Source of the DNA: Solimonas sp047605265
GTDB taxonomy: Bacteria; Pseudomonadota; Gammaproteobacteria; Nevskiales; Nevskiaceae
Reading direction: 5' to 3'
Length of the DNA stretch: 18,493 nucleotides
Assembly: GCA_047605265.1 (NCBI GenBank)
Contig: JASGFY010000060.1
Span: 1-18,493 of the forward strand
This document shows, in pieces, positions 1-8,666 of the stretch. The stretch's first letter is position 1; each line of letters opens with the position of its first letter. The notes under the pieces are model-generated. The model made no database searches, was not told the DNA's origin, and worked only from the letters and a program-made list of their open reading frames with translations. Both the position numbers and the translations under genes were made by a program.

Positions 1-1207
1 GGCGCAGCAGCGCGAGCAGCACGCCGCCGGCGAGCAGCGCGCCGATCCCGAGCGTGCCGAGGCCGGCCAGCGGCGCCAGCCAGCGGCCGAGCAGGCCGAT
101 GCCGACGCCGCCCAGCGTTTCGCCGGCGGCGTCCTGCGCCGTCGACAGCGCGTTGACGCGACCGAGATAGGCGTCCGGCGTGTGGCCCTGCACGAGCGCG
201 TACTGCAGAAGGGAGGCGATCGACACGAGATAGCCGAAAGCGGCGAGCAGCGGCAGCGCGAGCGCCGCGGGCGGCGCGAGGCCGAGCAGCGCGACGCAGG
301 CGAACGCGCCGAGCGCCGCCAGCTGCATCGTCCGGCCCGGCTGCGCGAGGGTTTCGGTCCAGCCGCTCAGCAACATGCCGAGCGTCGCGCCGAGCGACAC
401 CGCCGCGTACATCAGGCCGAGCATGAAGGCGCCGCCGCCGTCGTCGGCAAGGCGTCCGGCCAGCGCCGGGAACAGCACGCGCACCGCCGTCACCAGCGTC
501 ACCAGCGTGCCGGCGAGCGTCGCGCCGAGCACCACGCGGTTCGTCAGCAGGAAGCGCAAGCCGTCGGCCAGCGCGCGCAGCGGGTGCTGTTCCTCGACCT
601 GCGCCGGGCGCAGCGCCGGCAGGCCGAGCAGCGGCAGCAGGGTCAGCGCGGTGGCGAGCGCGACGGCGAGATACAGCCAGCCGACCTGCGTGGCGGCGAC
701 GATCGCCCCGCCGAGCACGGGCGACAGCACTGTGGCGAGGCGCATGCTGACCATGCTCAGCGCGCGCGCCTGCATCAGCTGCGCACGGCCGACGAGGGTC
801 GGCATCGCCGCCAGCAGCGCGGTGACGCCGATGGCGCTGAAGAAACCGTCCCAGGCCGACAGCAGATAGATCGCCAGCAGCGACGGCAACGGCAGACAGG
901 CATTGAGCGCGAGGCCGAAGAAGCCGAGGCCGCAGACGCCGCGCGCGAACAGGATCAGCGTGCGGCGATCGTGGCGGTCGGCGAGCACGCCGCCGAGCAA
1001 CAGGCCGGCGAACAGGCCGATGCCTTCGAGCGCAAGCGCGACGCCGACGCGCAGCGAATCGCCGCTGAGTTGGTAGACCTGCAGCGGAATCGCCAGCGCC
1101 AGCATGCCGAGGCCGAGCAGCGAGATCGTGCGGGCGACGAAGACGTTGCGGAAGTCGCGGTTGTGGCGCAGCAGGCCGGTGTCGACGAACAGCGAGCGTG
1201 GGGTCAT
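1..1207 (-). CDS. entS: EntS-type MFS siderophore exporter (3' end cut by window edge)
   Basis: Major facilitator superfamily exporter of the EntS type, expected to move the finished catecholate siderophore across the inner membrane. About 402 codons are visible and E. coli EntS has about 416, so only the last few residues are missing. Translation from ATG at 1207 begins MTPRSLFVDTGLLRHNRDF and shows repeated hydrophobic helices, an MFS loop-2 motif LLGGVLADRHDRR, and a late segment HTPDAYLGRVNALSTAQDA that closely resembles the EntS segment TPDEMLGRINGLWTAQN. It starts 11 bp after the synthetase stop and has a Shine-Dalgarno sequence, so it is the last visible gene of the operon. The siderophore role rests on this resemblance and on context; the exact substrate is inferred from the synthetase. 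Confidence 0.9.
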   Translation of the reverse strand, partial: MTPRSLFVDTGLLRHNRDFRNVFVARTISLLGLGMLALAIPLQVYQLSGDSLRVGVALALEGIGLFAGLLLGGVLADRHDRRTLILFARGVCGLGFFGLALNACLPLPSLLAIYLLSAWDGFFSAIGVTALLAAMPTLVGRAQLMQARALSMVSMRLATVLSPVLGGAIVAATQVGWLYLAVALATALTLLPLLGLPALRPAQVEEQHPLRALADGLRFLLTNRVVLGATLAGTLVTLVTAVRVLFPALAGRLADDGGGAFMLGLMYAAVSLGATLGMLLSGWTETLAQPGRTMQLAALGAFACVALLGLAPPAALALPLLAAFGYLVSIASLLQYALVQGHTPDAYLGRVNALSTAQDAAGETLGGVGIGLLGRWLAPLAGLGTLGIGALLAGGVLLALLR

Positions 1208-1214
1208 GGCGTTT

Positions 1215-1219
1215 TCCTT
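1215..1219 (-). promoter_or_regulatory. Ribosome binding site of the exporter gene
   Basis: The minus strand reads AAGGA, 7 nt before the ATG at 1207. Its first A is the last base of the synthetase TGA stop, so terminating ribosomes sit directly on the next start. This supports the chosen start and coupled translation. Confidence 0.7.
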
Positions 1220-4200
1220 CAGGCGCTGCGGGCGCGCGGCAATGCGGCGGTCGGCGCCTCGGCGATCAGCGTGTCGAGCAAGGGGCCGAGCACCTGCAGC
1301 GAAGCCGGCGAGAGGATGGTTTCGTGCGAGCAGTGCGCGAGCCGGTGCACGCGTGGTGGCGGCGCGTATGCGAGCCAGCAGCGATCGGCGTCGATGTAGT
1401 CCGGCAGCGATTGACCGGCGACGAACAGCTGGATCTCGCCGTCGTGGCGCGGCGTGCGCGTCTGCGCGAGCAGGCGCACGGCGTCGCCGTAGTTGGCGAA
1501 GACCTGTTCGAGCACGGCATCGCGTTCGCGGCGCATCGCCTCGTCGGCCGCGGCGCCGTCCCCGAATGCCTCGCCGAGCAGCTGCGCCTGCTCGCGCTCG
1601 GCGCCGAGCGCCGCTTCGGCGCCCTGCGGATCGCGCCAGTCGTGCACTTCGGCCGGGTAGGTGTCGAGCAGGCCGAGGAAGGCGACGTGCTCGCCGAGTT
1701 CGCGCAGGCCCGCGGCGACGGCGTAGGCGACGGTGCCGCCGAGCGAATAGCCGAGCAGGTAGTACGGCCCCTGTGGCTGCAGCTGCCGCAGCAATGCGAG
1801 CTGGCGCTCGACGAGTTCGTCCATCGTCGCGCTGTCGGCGAGCAGGCCGCCGGGCCGCGGCGACTGCAGGCCGATGATCGGCCGCCCCGGCCGCAGATGG
1901 CGCGACAGCACCGAGTACTGCCACGCGAAGCCCGAGCCCGGATAGAAGCAGAACAACGGCTCCCGGCCTGGCTCGTGCGCGCCGCCGTCGCCGTCGCGCA
2001 GGCGGATCCAGTGCTCGTAACCCTCGCGGCCGAAGTCGTTGAGCATGCCCTGCTCGTTGAGCACGGCGGCGAGCCGCGCGACGCTGGGCGCGGTGATGAT
2101 CTGGCCGACCGACACCGGCCGCTGCAGCTCGCGGCGAATGTCGGCGGCCAGGCGCATCGCCAGCAGCGAGTGGCCGCCGAGCGCGAAGAAATCGTCGTCG
2201 GCCAACACCGTCTCGCATTGCAGCAGGCGCGCGAACAGTTCGGCGAGGCGCGTTTCGAGACCGCGCGCCGGCGCGCGGCCGGCGCGACGTTCTGTCGCTG
2301 CGGCCTGCGGCTTCGGCAGCGCCTTGCGGTCGAGCTTGCCGTTGGCGCTCAGCGGCAGCGCGTCGAGCAGGACGTACGCGACCGGCCGCATGTGCGCCGG
2401 CAAGCGCGCTTCGAGCGCGCGCTGCACGGCGGCGACGTCGGGCGCGAGCTTGGACTTCCCGTCGGATAGGGCGACCAGATACGCGACGAGCTGGCGCTCG
2501 TCGGCCTGCGTGCCGCTGTTGCCGAACGCCAGCGCATGCACGACGGCCTGCGCGACGCCGGGCTGTTCCAGCAGCACGGTCTCGATCTCGCCGAGTTCGA
2601 TGCGCTGGCCGCGGATCTTCAGCTGATCGTCACTGCGGCCGAGATACTCGATCGCGCCATCGGCGAGACGCCGCACGACGTCACCGGTGCGATACAGACG
2701 CGCGCCGTCGGCGGCGAACGGATCGGCGACGAAGCGGCCAGCCGTCAGGCCGGGTTTGCCGAGATAGCCGAGCGCCAGCTGCACGCCGCCGAGATACAGC
2801 TCGCCAGGCGCGCCGACCGGCAGCGGTCGCAGCGCGTGATCGAGCACGTGCAGCTGCGTGTTCCACACCGGCAGACCGATCGGCACACTGCCGGCGTCGC
2901 CGTCGAGCGCGGCGGCGGCCGGCTGGTAGCTGACGTCGATCGCCGCCTCGGTCGGACCGTAGAGGTTGTGCAGCGTCGCGCCGAAGCGCGCGATGAACGC
3001 GCGCGCCTGCAGAGTGCCCAGCGCCTCACCGCTGCAGAACGTCAGGCGCAGGCTGGTGCAGACCGGGCGCTGCGGATACAGCGTCTCGACGCTGGCCGTG
3101 AAGATCGCCAGCATCGACGGCACGAAGTGCAGGCAGGTGACGCCGTAGTGTTCGATCGCCGCGACCAGCTGCTGCGGATCGCGATGCGCGTCCGGTTCCG
3201 CCATCGCCAGCTGCGCGCCGACGATCAGCGGCCAGAAGAATTCCCAGACCGAGACATCGAAGCTGCTCGGCGTCTTCTGCAGCACGACGTCATCGGCGCC
3301 GAGCTCGTACTCGTGCTGCATCCACAGCAGACGGTTGACGATCGCCGCGTGCGACACCAGCACGCCTTTCGGCCGGCCGGTGGTGCCCGAGGTGTACAGC
3401 AGGTACGCCGGATGCGCCGGCGTCAGCGTGATATCCGGTGCCGCCGATGCATCCGGCAGCAGCGCGTCGAAACCCAGCAGCGTCGGCGCGCCGGGCAGCG
3501 CCGCGCAGCGCGTGCGCGCGGCGGCATCGCTGATCAGCAGCCGCGGCCGCGCGTCGCCGAGCATGTACGCGAGGCGCTCGTCGGGATACGACAGATCGAG
3601 CGGCAGATACGCGGCGCCGGCCTCGATCACCGCGAGCAGCGCGATGCCGAGCCGCGCCGAACGCGGCAGCGCGACGGCGACGATGTCGCCCGGCCGCACG
3701 CCTTGCGCGATGAGCGCCTGCGCCAGCGCGCAGACCTGCGCGCGCAGTTCGGCATACGTCAGGCCGACCGCGGCGTCGCGCAGCGCGAGCGCCTGCGGCG
3801 TGCGCCGCGCCTGCGTGATCAGCGCGTCGCGCAGTGTCAGCGGCGGCAATGCCTGTGCGGTCGCGTTGATCGCGGCGACGGCGCGCTCCTCGGCGACGCT
3901 CTGCAGCGGATAGCGCGACAACGGCCGCGCCGGTTCGGCGACGGCGCACTGCAGGATGCGTTCGAGGCGCTGCGCGAGCGCGGCGGCGTCGACGCTGCGC
4001 GCGCGATTCTCGACGAGCAGCGTCAGGCGCTCGCCCGGCAGCACCAGCAGCGCCAGCGGATAGTGGCTGTAGCCGCGGTTGTGGATGTCGCCGACGCGCA
4101 GCGGCGCGCCGTCGCGGCCGGGCAGCTCGCGCGCGAGATAGTCGCTGTCCGGATAATTCTCGACGACCAGCAGGCTGTCGAACAGCGGGGCGTGACCGGC

Positions 4201-7200
4201 GAGCTGCTGGATCTCGGCGAGACCCAGACCATCGTGTTCGAGCAGCTGCGCGTGGCGCTGCTGCAGCGCCGGCAGCAGATCCCAGAGACTTGCGTCCGGC
4301 GGCAGATCGACACGCACCGGGATCGTGTTCAGCAGCAGGCCGACCTGTTCAGCGAGGCCGGCGATCGCCGCGCTGCGACCCGACACCGGCGTGCCGAACA
4401 CGAGCTCGCGGCGGCCGCCGAGCGCGCCGAGCGCGAGCGCCCACACCGCCTGCATCAGCACGTGCAGCGTCACGCCGCGCGCGCGCAGCTGCTCGTGCAG
4501 CGCCGTGGTCAGCGACGGCGACAGGCTCAGCGTCTGCTCTTCGACCTGTGCCTGCGCTTCACCGAACAGCACGCAGGGCTGCACGCCGTGTAGGACCTCG
4601 CGCCACTGTTCGCGCGCCGGCTGCGGATCGCGCTGCTGCAGCGCGGCGAGCAGTTGCGCGTAGTCGCTCGGCGGCTGCAGCGCGATGCCGGGCTGGCGAT
4701 ACGCCTCGAACAGATCGCGCAGCAGCAGCGGCGTCGACCAGCCGTCGATGAGCAGGTGATGGACGACCAGCAGCAGACGCCAGTCCTGCGCATCGACGCG
4801 CACCAGCGCCGCGGCGAGCATGCCGCCGAAGCGCGTGCAGTCGCAGGCGCGGTCGAGCAGCTCGCGCTCGATGGTCTGCAACGCCGCGGCGCGCGCGGCG
4901 GCGTCGAGCGCCTGCAGATCGTGCGTCTGCCAGGCCCACTGCAAGCGCCGATCGGCCGGCGGCAGCACGAACACCGGCTCGTCGCCGCTGTCACTGTCGA
5001 ACAGGCCGCCGAGCTGCGGATAGCGCTGCAGCAGCGCATCGAGCGCGCCGCGCAGGCGCGCGGCGTCGACGGCGCCGTGCAGGTTCAGCCGCGTGTACGC
5101 GTTGTAATGGCCGGCCGCGCCGCCGAGCTGCGCGTGGTACAGCATGCCCTTCTGCAACGGCAGCACCGGCGCGAAACGCGCCGCCTCGCCGTGGCGCGCG
5201 CGCAACACGCGCTGCTGCGCGGCCGGTGGCTGCCACGCCGCCGCGGTCGCGGGCGCCGTGGCCCCCTGCTGCAACTGCGGCGCCATGCGCTGCGCGCTGC
5301 GCAGCGCGAACACGTCGCGCGGCCGCAGCGCGCGGCCGTGCCGGCGCAGCGCCGTGCACAGCATGATCGCCGTGATGCTGTCGCCGCCGAGCGCGAAGAA
5401 ATCGGCATCGGCCGCGACGTGCAGCAGCTTCAGCACCTCGGCCATGCACGCGCACAGCAAACGTTCGTCGGCGTTCGCGGCGAGCGCGCCGTCGGCATTC
5501 AGCGGCGGTGCCGGCAGGCGGCGACGATCGACCTTGCCGCTGACGTTGCGCGGCAACTCGGCCAGCAGCACGACGATCGCCGGCACCATGTAGTCGGGCA
5601 GGCGTGCGCGCAGCTGTTCGATCAGCCGCGCCGCCTGCGCCGGCTGCGCGGCGGCGGCGACGCCCGGCACCACGGCATAGCCGACGAGACGATGGCTGCC
5701 GTGCAGCGGCTGCGCGACGACGACGGCGCTCTCGACGCCGGGCAGCAGCGACAGCGCGTTCTCGACCTCGCCGATCTCGACGCGATGGCCGCGCACCTTG
5801 ATCTGGTCGTCGCCGCGGCCGATGAATTCGAGCTGGCCTTCGCGTGTCCAGCGCACCAGATCGCCGGTGCGATACAGGCGCGAGCCGTCGGCCTTGAACG
5901 GATCGGCGACGAAACGGCCCGCCGTCAGGCCGGCACGCGCCAGATAGCCGCGCGCCAGACCGGCGCCGGCCAGATACAGCTCGCCGACGGCGCCGACCGG
6001 CACCGGTTGCAGGCGCGCATCGAGCACGTGCGCCTGCGTGTTGGCGATCGGCCGGCCGACCCGCGGCGCGGCGTGCGCCTGCAGCTCGGCACGTAGTGCG
6101 TCGACCGTGTATTCGGTCGGCCCGTAGAGGTTGTGCGCGAGCAGATCCGGCACCGCGCGCAGCTGCCGCCACAGCGCGGCCGGCGCGGCTTCGCCGCCGA
6201 TCAGGATCAGCGCCGGCTGATGCTCGCCGGCGGTAAACAGTCCGTTGCCGAGCATCTGCGCGAGCAGCGACGGCGGCAGGTCCATCGCGTCGATGCCGCG
6301 ACGCCGCACCTCGAGCACCAGCGCGTGCGCATCGCGGCGCAGCTCCTCGTCGAACACATGCAGTTCCTGGCCGAGCAGCAGCCAGAAGATCTGCAGCCAC
6401 GACGAGTCGAACGAGAACGAATGCGTGTGCGCGGCGCGCAGCGCGCGCTGCGGCGTGCGCTGGCGCTGCGCGAGCAGCGTCGGCATGTAGAAGCTGTGGC
6501 GATGCGAGCCGATCAGATTGAGCAGCGCGGCATGCGTGTTCATCACGCCTTTCGGCCGGCCGGTGCTGCCGGAGGTGAAGATCACGTAGGCGATGTCGCC
6601 GCCGCCCGGCGCGCGGCGTTCGTCGTCGCGCAGCGGCTGCGCCGGCAGCGCGGCGAGTTCGCGCTGCAGCGCCGGATCGTCGAGATCGACGCGCGCGAGC
6701 GACGCCGGCCAGAGCGCCGCGACGGCGCCGCGGCTCAGCACCAGGCGCGGCCGCGCGTCCTCGCACATCCATTCGATGCGTTCGGCCGGGTAATCGAGAT
6801 CGAGCGGCAGGAAGGCGGCGCCCGCTTCGAGCACCGCGAACATCGCGACGACGGCATCGACCGAACGCGGCATGGCGACGGCGACCGCGGCGCCGCGGCC
6901 GATGCCGCGTGCGTGCAGCCAGCGCGCGAGCTGTGTGACGCGTGCGGTGAGCGTGGCGAAATCCAGCACCTCGTCGCCGCAGATCAGCGCCCGCGCCTGC
7001 GGCTGCTCGCGGGCCTGGCGATGCAGCAGCTCGACGAGGTTGCGCAGCGCCGGATCGGCAGGCCGCGTGATGCCCCGCGACCACAGCGCCAGCGCCTCGT
7101 GTTCCGCCGCCGGCAGCAGCGGCAGCGCGGCGATGCCGCACTGCGGATCGGCGATCCAGCCATTCAGCATCACCTCGATGCGCGCGGCGTGCGCGCGCAG

Positions 7201-8445
7201 CTCGGCGTCGTCGTAACGCGACGCGTCGGCGCGCAGTTCGATGCTGATCGTTTCGCCGTCGACGACGAGGCCGAATTCGAGATCGTCGACCGGACCGGTC
7301 GCCAGATGATGCGTGCGCGCGGCGCCGGCGCCGAGCACCAGACGGTAGTCGAACAGCTTGTAGTTGATGACCGGCCCGTACAGGCGCTGGCCGGAGCCGA
7401 CGAGGCCGAGATCGCGCTGGATCTGTTCGGCGGGATGGCGCTGGTGGCGGCGCAGCGCCTGCAGCGCGCGGCGGAAGGTGTCGGCCGCCGTGCGCCAGTC
7501 GTGCGCCGGCTGCAGGGCGACGCGCAGCGGCAGCACGTTGACGACCGGTGCGGTCGAGCGCATCGCCACCGAACCCATGCGGCCCATCAGCGGCACGCCG
7601 ATCGCCTGCTCGTACTGCCCGCTGCTGCGGCACAGATAGGCGGCGAGCAGCGCCAGCAGCAGGTCCGGCGCGGCGAGCGCACCGTCGCCGGCGATCGCCT
7701 GCAGCGCCGCCAGCGTGCCGTGCGGCAGCGCGAGTTCATGCACCTGCAGCGCGCCGGCCGGTCGATCGGACGCGGCGTTGCGGCGCGCGAGACTGATCGG
7801 CGCCGGCAGCTCGGCGGCATACGTGCGCCAGAACGCGCGGTCGCGTTCGGCGGCCGGCGACTGGCGATACGCGGCGACCTCGGCCAGCACCGCATCGACG
7901 GCGATGAACGGCGTCGCCTCCGGCTCGCGGCCGGCGGCCAACGCCTCGTAGATCGCGGCGATGCGCCGCGTCAGCGCGACGAAGCTGAAGCCGTCGAGCA
8001 TGATGTGGTGATAGCGCTGGTACCACAGCCACAGCGGCGCGCCGTCGTCGCCGCGCACGCGGAACAGCGCGTGGCGCAGCAGCGGCGCATCGCCGCCGAG
8101 CGCGAGCGGCGCGCGCGTGTCGTCCCACATCGCCTGCCAGGCGCGCTGCAGGCCGTCCGCTGCTTCATGCCAGTCGTGACATTCGAGCGGCGGCACGATG
8201 TCGGCCGCCGCGCCATGCCACTGCTGGAACGCGCCGTCGTCATCGCTGCCGTAGCGCGCGACGACCGTATCGGCCTCGGCGAGCGCGCGGCGGATCGCCG
8301 CATCGAGCCGGCGCGGATCGAGCGCGGCACGGCTCTCGACGCAGTGCGAGATCGTGTAGGCGTTGCCGCTGCCGTCGAGCTGGTCGGCGAGCCAGATGCC
8401 TTCCTGCGCCGGCAGCAGCGGCAGGCGACGGACGTCCGCCGTCAT
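1219..8445 (-). CDS. Dimodular NRPS, C-A-T-C-A-T-TE, catecholate siderophore synthetase
   Basis: 2408 aa nonribosomal peptide synthetase. Domains by motif: C1 about 5-450 (HHIMLDG 146-152); A1 about 475-980 (FTSGSTGRPKG from 623, A10 lysine K971); T1 (GGDSI, S1023); C2 about 1090-1500 (HHLLIDG 1229-1235); A2 about 1535-2045 (YTSGTTGRPKG from 1684, K2037); T2 (GGHSL, S2093); TE about 2160-2408 (GYSLGG with S2234, D2261, H2374). All key residues are present. A2 pocket residues read D-V-W-H-F-S-L-I-D-K, the serine type (EntF has DVWHFSLVDK). A1 reads D-S-L-D-L-G-L-V-D-K, with acids at the two sites usual for basic substrates. Enterobactin synthetase EntF has one module of about 1290 aa; this has the layout of DhbF but different specificities. 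No epimerase domain is seen. The ATG at 8445 overlaps the MbtH stop; an in-frame extension to 8577 would run back through mbtH and is rejected. C1 should accept DHB from EntB and TE should release or oligomerise the product. Confidence 0.95.
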   Translation of the reverse strand: MTADVRRLPLLPAQEGIWLADQLDGSGNAYTISHCVESRAALDPRRLDAAIRRALAEADTVVARYGSDDDGAFQQWHGAAADIVPPLECHDWHEAADGLQRAWQAMWDDTRAPLALGGDAPLLRHALFRVRGDDGAPLWLWYQRYHHIMLDGFSFVALTRRIAAIYEALAAGREPEATPFIAVDAVLAEVAAYRQSPAAERDRAFWRTYAAELPAPISLARRNAASDRPAGALQVHELALPHGTLAALQAIAGDGALAAPDLLLALLAAYLCRSSGQYEQAIGVPLMGRMGSVAMRSTAPVVNVLPLRVALQPAHDWRTAADTFRRALQALRRHQRHPAEQIQRDLGLVGSGQRLYGPVINYKLFDYRLVLGAGAARTHHLATGPVDDLEFGLVVDGETISIELRADASRYDDAELRAHAARIEVMLNGWIADPQCGIAALPLLPAAEHEALALWSRGITRPADPALRNLVELLHRQAREQPQARALICGDEVLDFATLTARVTQLARWLHARGIGRGAAVAVAMPRSVDAVVAMFAVLEAGAAFLPLDLDYPAERIEWMCEDARPRLVLSRGAVAALWPASLARVDLDDPALQRELAALPAQPLRDDERRAPGGGDIAYVIFTSGSTGRPKGVMNTHAALLNLIGSHRHSFYMPTLLAQRQRTPQRALRAAHTHSFSFDSSWLQIFWLLLGQELHVFDEELRRDAHALVLEVRRRGIDAMDLPPSLLAQMLGNGLFTAGEHQPALILIGGEAAPAALWRQLRAVPDLLAHNLYGPTEYTVDALRAELQAHAAPRVGRPIANTQAHVLDARLQPVPVGAVGELYLAGAGLARGYLARAGLTAGRFVADPFKADGSRLYRTGDLVRWTREGQLEFIGRGDDQIKVRGHRVEIGEVENALSLLPGVESAVVVAQPLHGSHRLVGYAVVPGVAAAAQPAQAARLIEQLRARLPDYMVPAIVVLLAELPRNVSGKVDRRRLPAPPLNADGALAANADERLLCACMAEVLKLLHVAADADFFALGGDSITAIMLCTALRRHGRALRPRDVFALRSAQRMAPQLQQGATAPATAAAWQPPAAQQRVLRARHGEAARFAPVLPLQKGMLYHAQLGGAAGHYNAYTRLNLHGAVDAARLRGALDALLQRYPQLGGLFDSDSGDEPVFVLPPADRRLQWAWQTHDLQALDAAARAAALQTIERELLDRACDCTRFGGMLAAALVRVDAQDWRLLLVVHHLLIDGWSTPLLLRDLFEAYRQPGIALQPPSDYAQLLAALQQRDPQPAREQWREVLHGVQPCVLFGEAQAQVEEQTLSLSPSLTTALHEQLRARGVTLHVLMQAVWALALGALGGRRELVFGTPVSGRSAAIAGLAEQVGLLLNTIPVRVDLPPDASLWDLLPALQQRHAQLLEHDGLGLAEIQQLAGHAPLFDSLLVVENYPDSDYLARELPGRDGAPLRVGDIHNRGYSHYPLALLVLPGERLTLLVENRARSVDAAALAQRLERILQCAVAEPARPLSRYPLQSVAEERAVAAINATAQALPPLTLRDALITQARRTPQALALRDAAVGLTYAELRAQVCALAQALIAQGVRPGDIVAVALPRSARLGIALLAVIEAGAAYLPLDLSYPDERLAYMLGDARPRLLISDAAARTRCAALPGAPTLLGFDALLPDASAAPDITLTPAHPAYLLYTSGTTGRPKGVLVSHAAIVNRLLWMQHEYELGADDVVLQKTPSSFDVSVWEFFWPLIVGAQLAMAEPDAHRDPQQLVAAIEHYGVTCLHFVPSMLAIFTASVETLYPQRPVCTSLRLTFCSGEALGTLQARAFIARFGATLHNLYGPTEAAIDVSYQPAAAALDGDAGSVPIGLPVWNTQLHVLDHALRPLPVGAPGELYLGGVQLALGYLGKPGLTAGRFVADPFAADGARLYRTGDVVRRLADGAIEYLGRSDDQLKIRGQRIELGEIETVLLEQPGVAQAVVHALAFGNSGTQADERQLVAYLVALSDGKSKLAPDVAAVQRALEARLPAHMRPVAYVLLDALPLSANGKLDRKALPKPQAAATERRAGRAPARGLETRLAELFARLLQCETVLADDDFFALGGHSLLAMRLAADIRRELQRPVSVGQIITAPSVARLAAVLNEQGMLNDFGREGYEHWIRLRDGDGGAHEPGREPLFCFYPGSGFAWQYSVLSRHLRPGRPIIGLQSPRPGGLLADSATMDELVERQLALLRQLQPQGPYYLLGYSLGGTVAYAVAAGLRELGEHVAFLGLLDTYPAEVHDWRDPQGAEAALGAEREQAQLLGEAFGDGAAADEAMRRERDAVLEQVFANYGDAVRLLAQTRTPRHDGEIQLFVAGQSLPDYIDADRCWLAYAPPPRVHRLAHCSHETILSPASLQVLGPLLDTLIAEAPTAALPRARSA
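2685..2753. repeat. Copy 1 of a 69-bp near-repeat, inside A2 of the NRPS
   Basis: This segment encodes the LTAGRFVADPF...RLYRTGD region of the serine A domain. It matches 5865-5933 in A1 at 62 of 69 positions by eye, with no gaps. It reflects module homology, and may reflect duplication or gene conversion. Confidence 0.75.
5865..5933. repeat. Copy 2 of a 69-bp near-repeat, inside A1 of the NRPS
   Basis: Same orientation as 2685-2753, 62 of 69 identical bases, covering the equivalent part of A1. A second shared stretch is the A3 core, where 22 bases at 3361-3382 recur exactly at 6544-6565. Both are coding and are not mobile elements. Confidence 0.75.
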
Positions 8446-8666
8446 GCGCGCGCACCGGTCGCGGCGAACGGCTGGATGTCGAGCCACTGTTCCTCGACAT
8501 GCGCGATGCAGGCGGCGCGCGTGTCGGGGCCGAAGCGGATTTCCCAGCCGCCCGGCACGGCGGCGAACGTCGGCCACAGGCTGTACTGGCCCTGTGCATT
8601 GCGCAGCACCAGAAAGCTCAGGCTGTCGTCGTCAAACGGATTCGGCAGCGATTCGGGTGCGCGCAT
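8442..8666 (-). CDS. MbtH-like NRPS accessory protein
   Basis: 74 aa, the usual size of MbtH-like proteins, which bind adenylation domains and support their folding and activity (YbdZ in the enterobactin system). The family signature is clear: NPFDDDSLSFLVLRN near the start, then QYSLWPTF, VPGGWEIRFG and a C-terminal WLDIQP. The last motif is usually W.D.RP, so Gln replaces the common Arg. The start at 8666 is fixed by an AAGGAG ribosome binding site and by the family length; a longer in-frame extension upstream lies inside the esterase gene and is unconserved-looking. The gene overlaps the 3' end of the esterase gene by 35 bp, and its stop shares ATGA with the NRPS start, which fits tight co-expression with its NRPS partner. 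Confidence 0.95.
   Translation of the reverse strand: MRAPESLPNPFDDDSLSFLVLRNAQGQYSLWPTFAAVPGGWEIRFGPDTRAACIAHVEEQWLDIQPFAATGARA

Noticed and set aside
1219..8445. Bacillibactin-type (DHB-Gly-Thr) synthetase
   Set aside because: The domain order matches DhbF, but the A2 code is serine, not threonine, and A1 has Asp at the sites where the glycine code I recall has Gln and Trp.
1219..8577. Longer NRPS start at 8577
   Set aside because: The extra 44 residues are Arg-rich shadow of mbtH. The conserved C-domain start follows ATG 8445, which forms an ATGA overlap with the mbtH stop.
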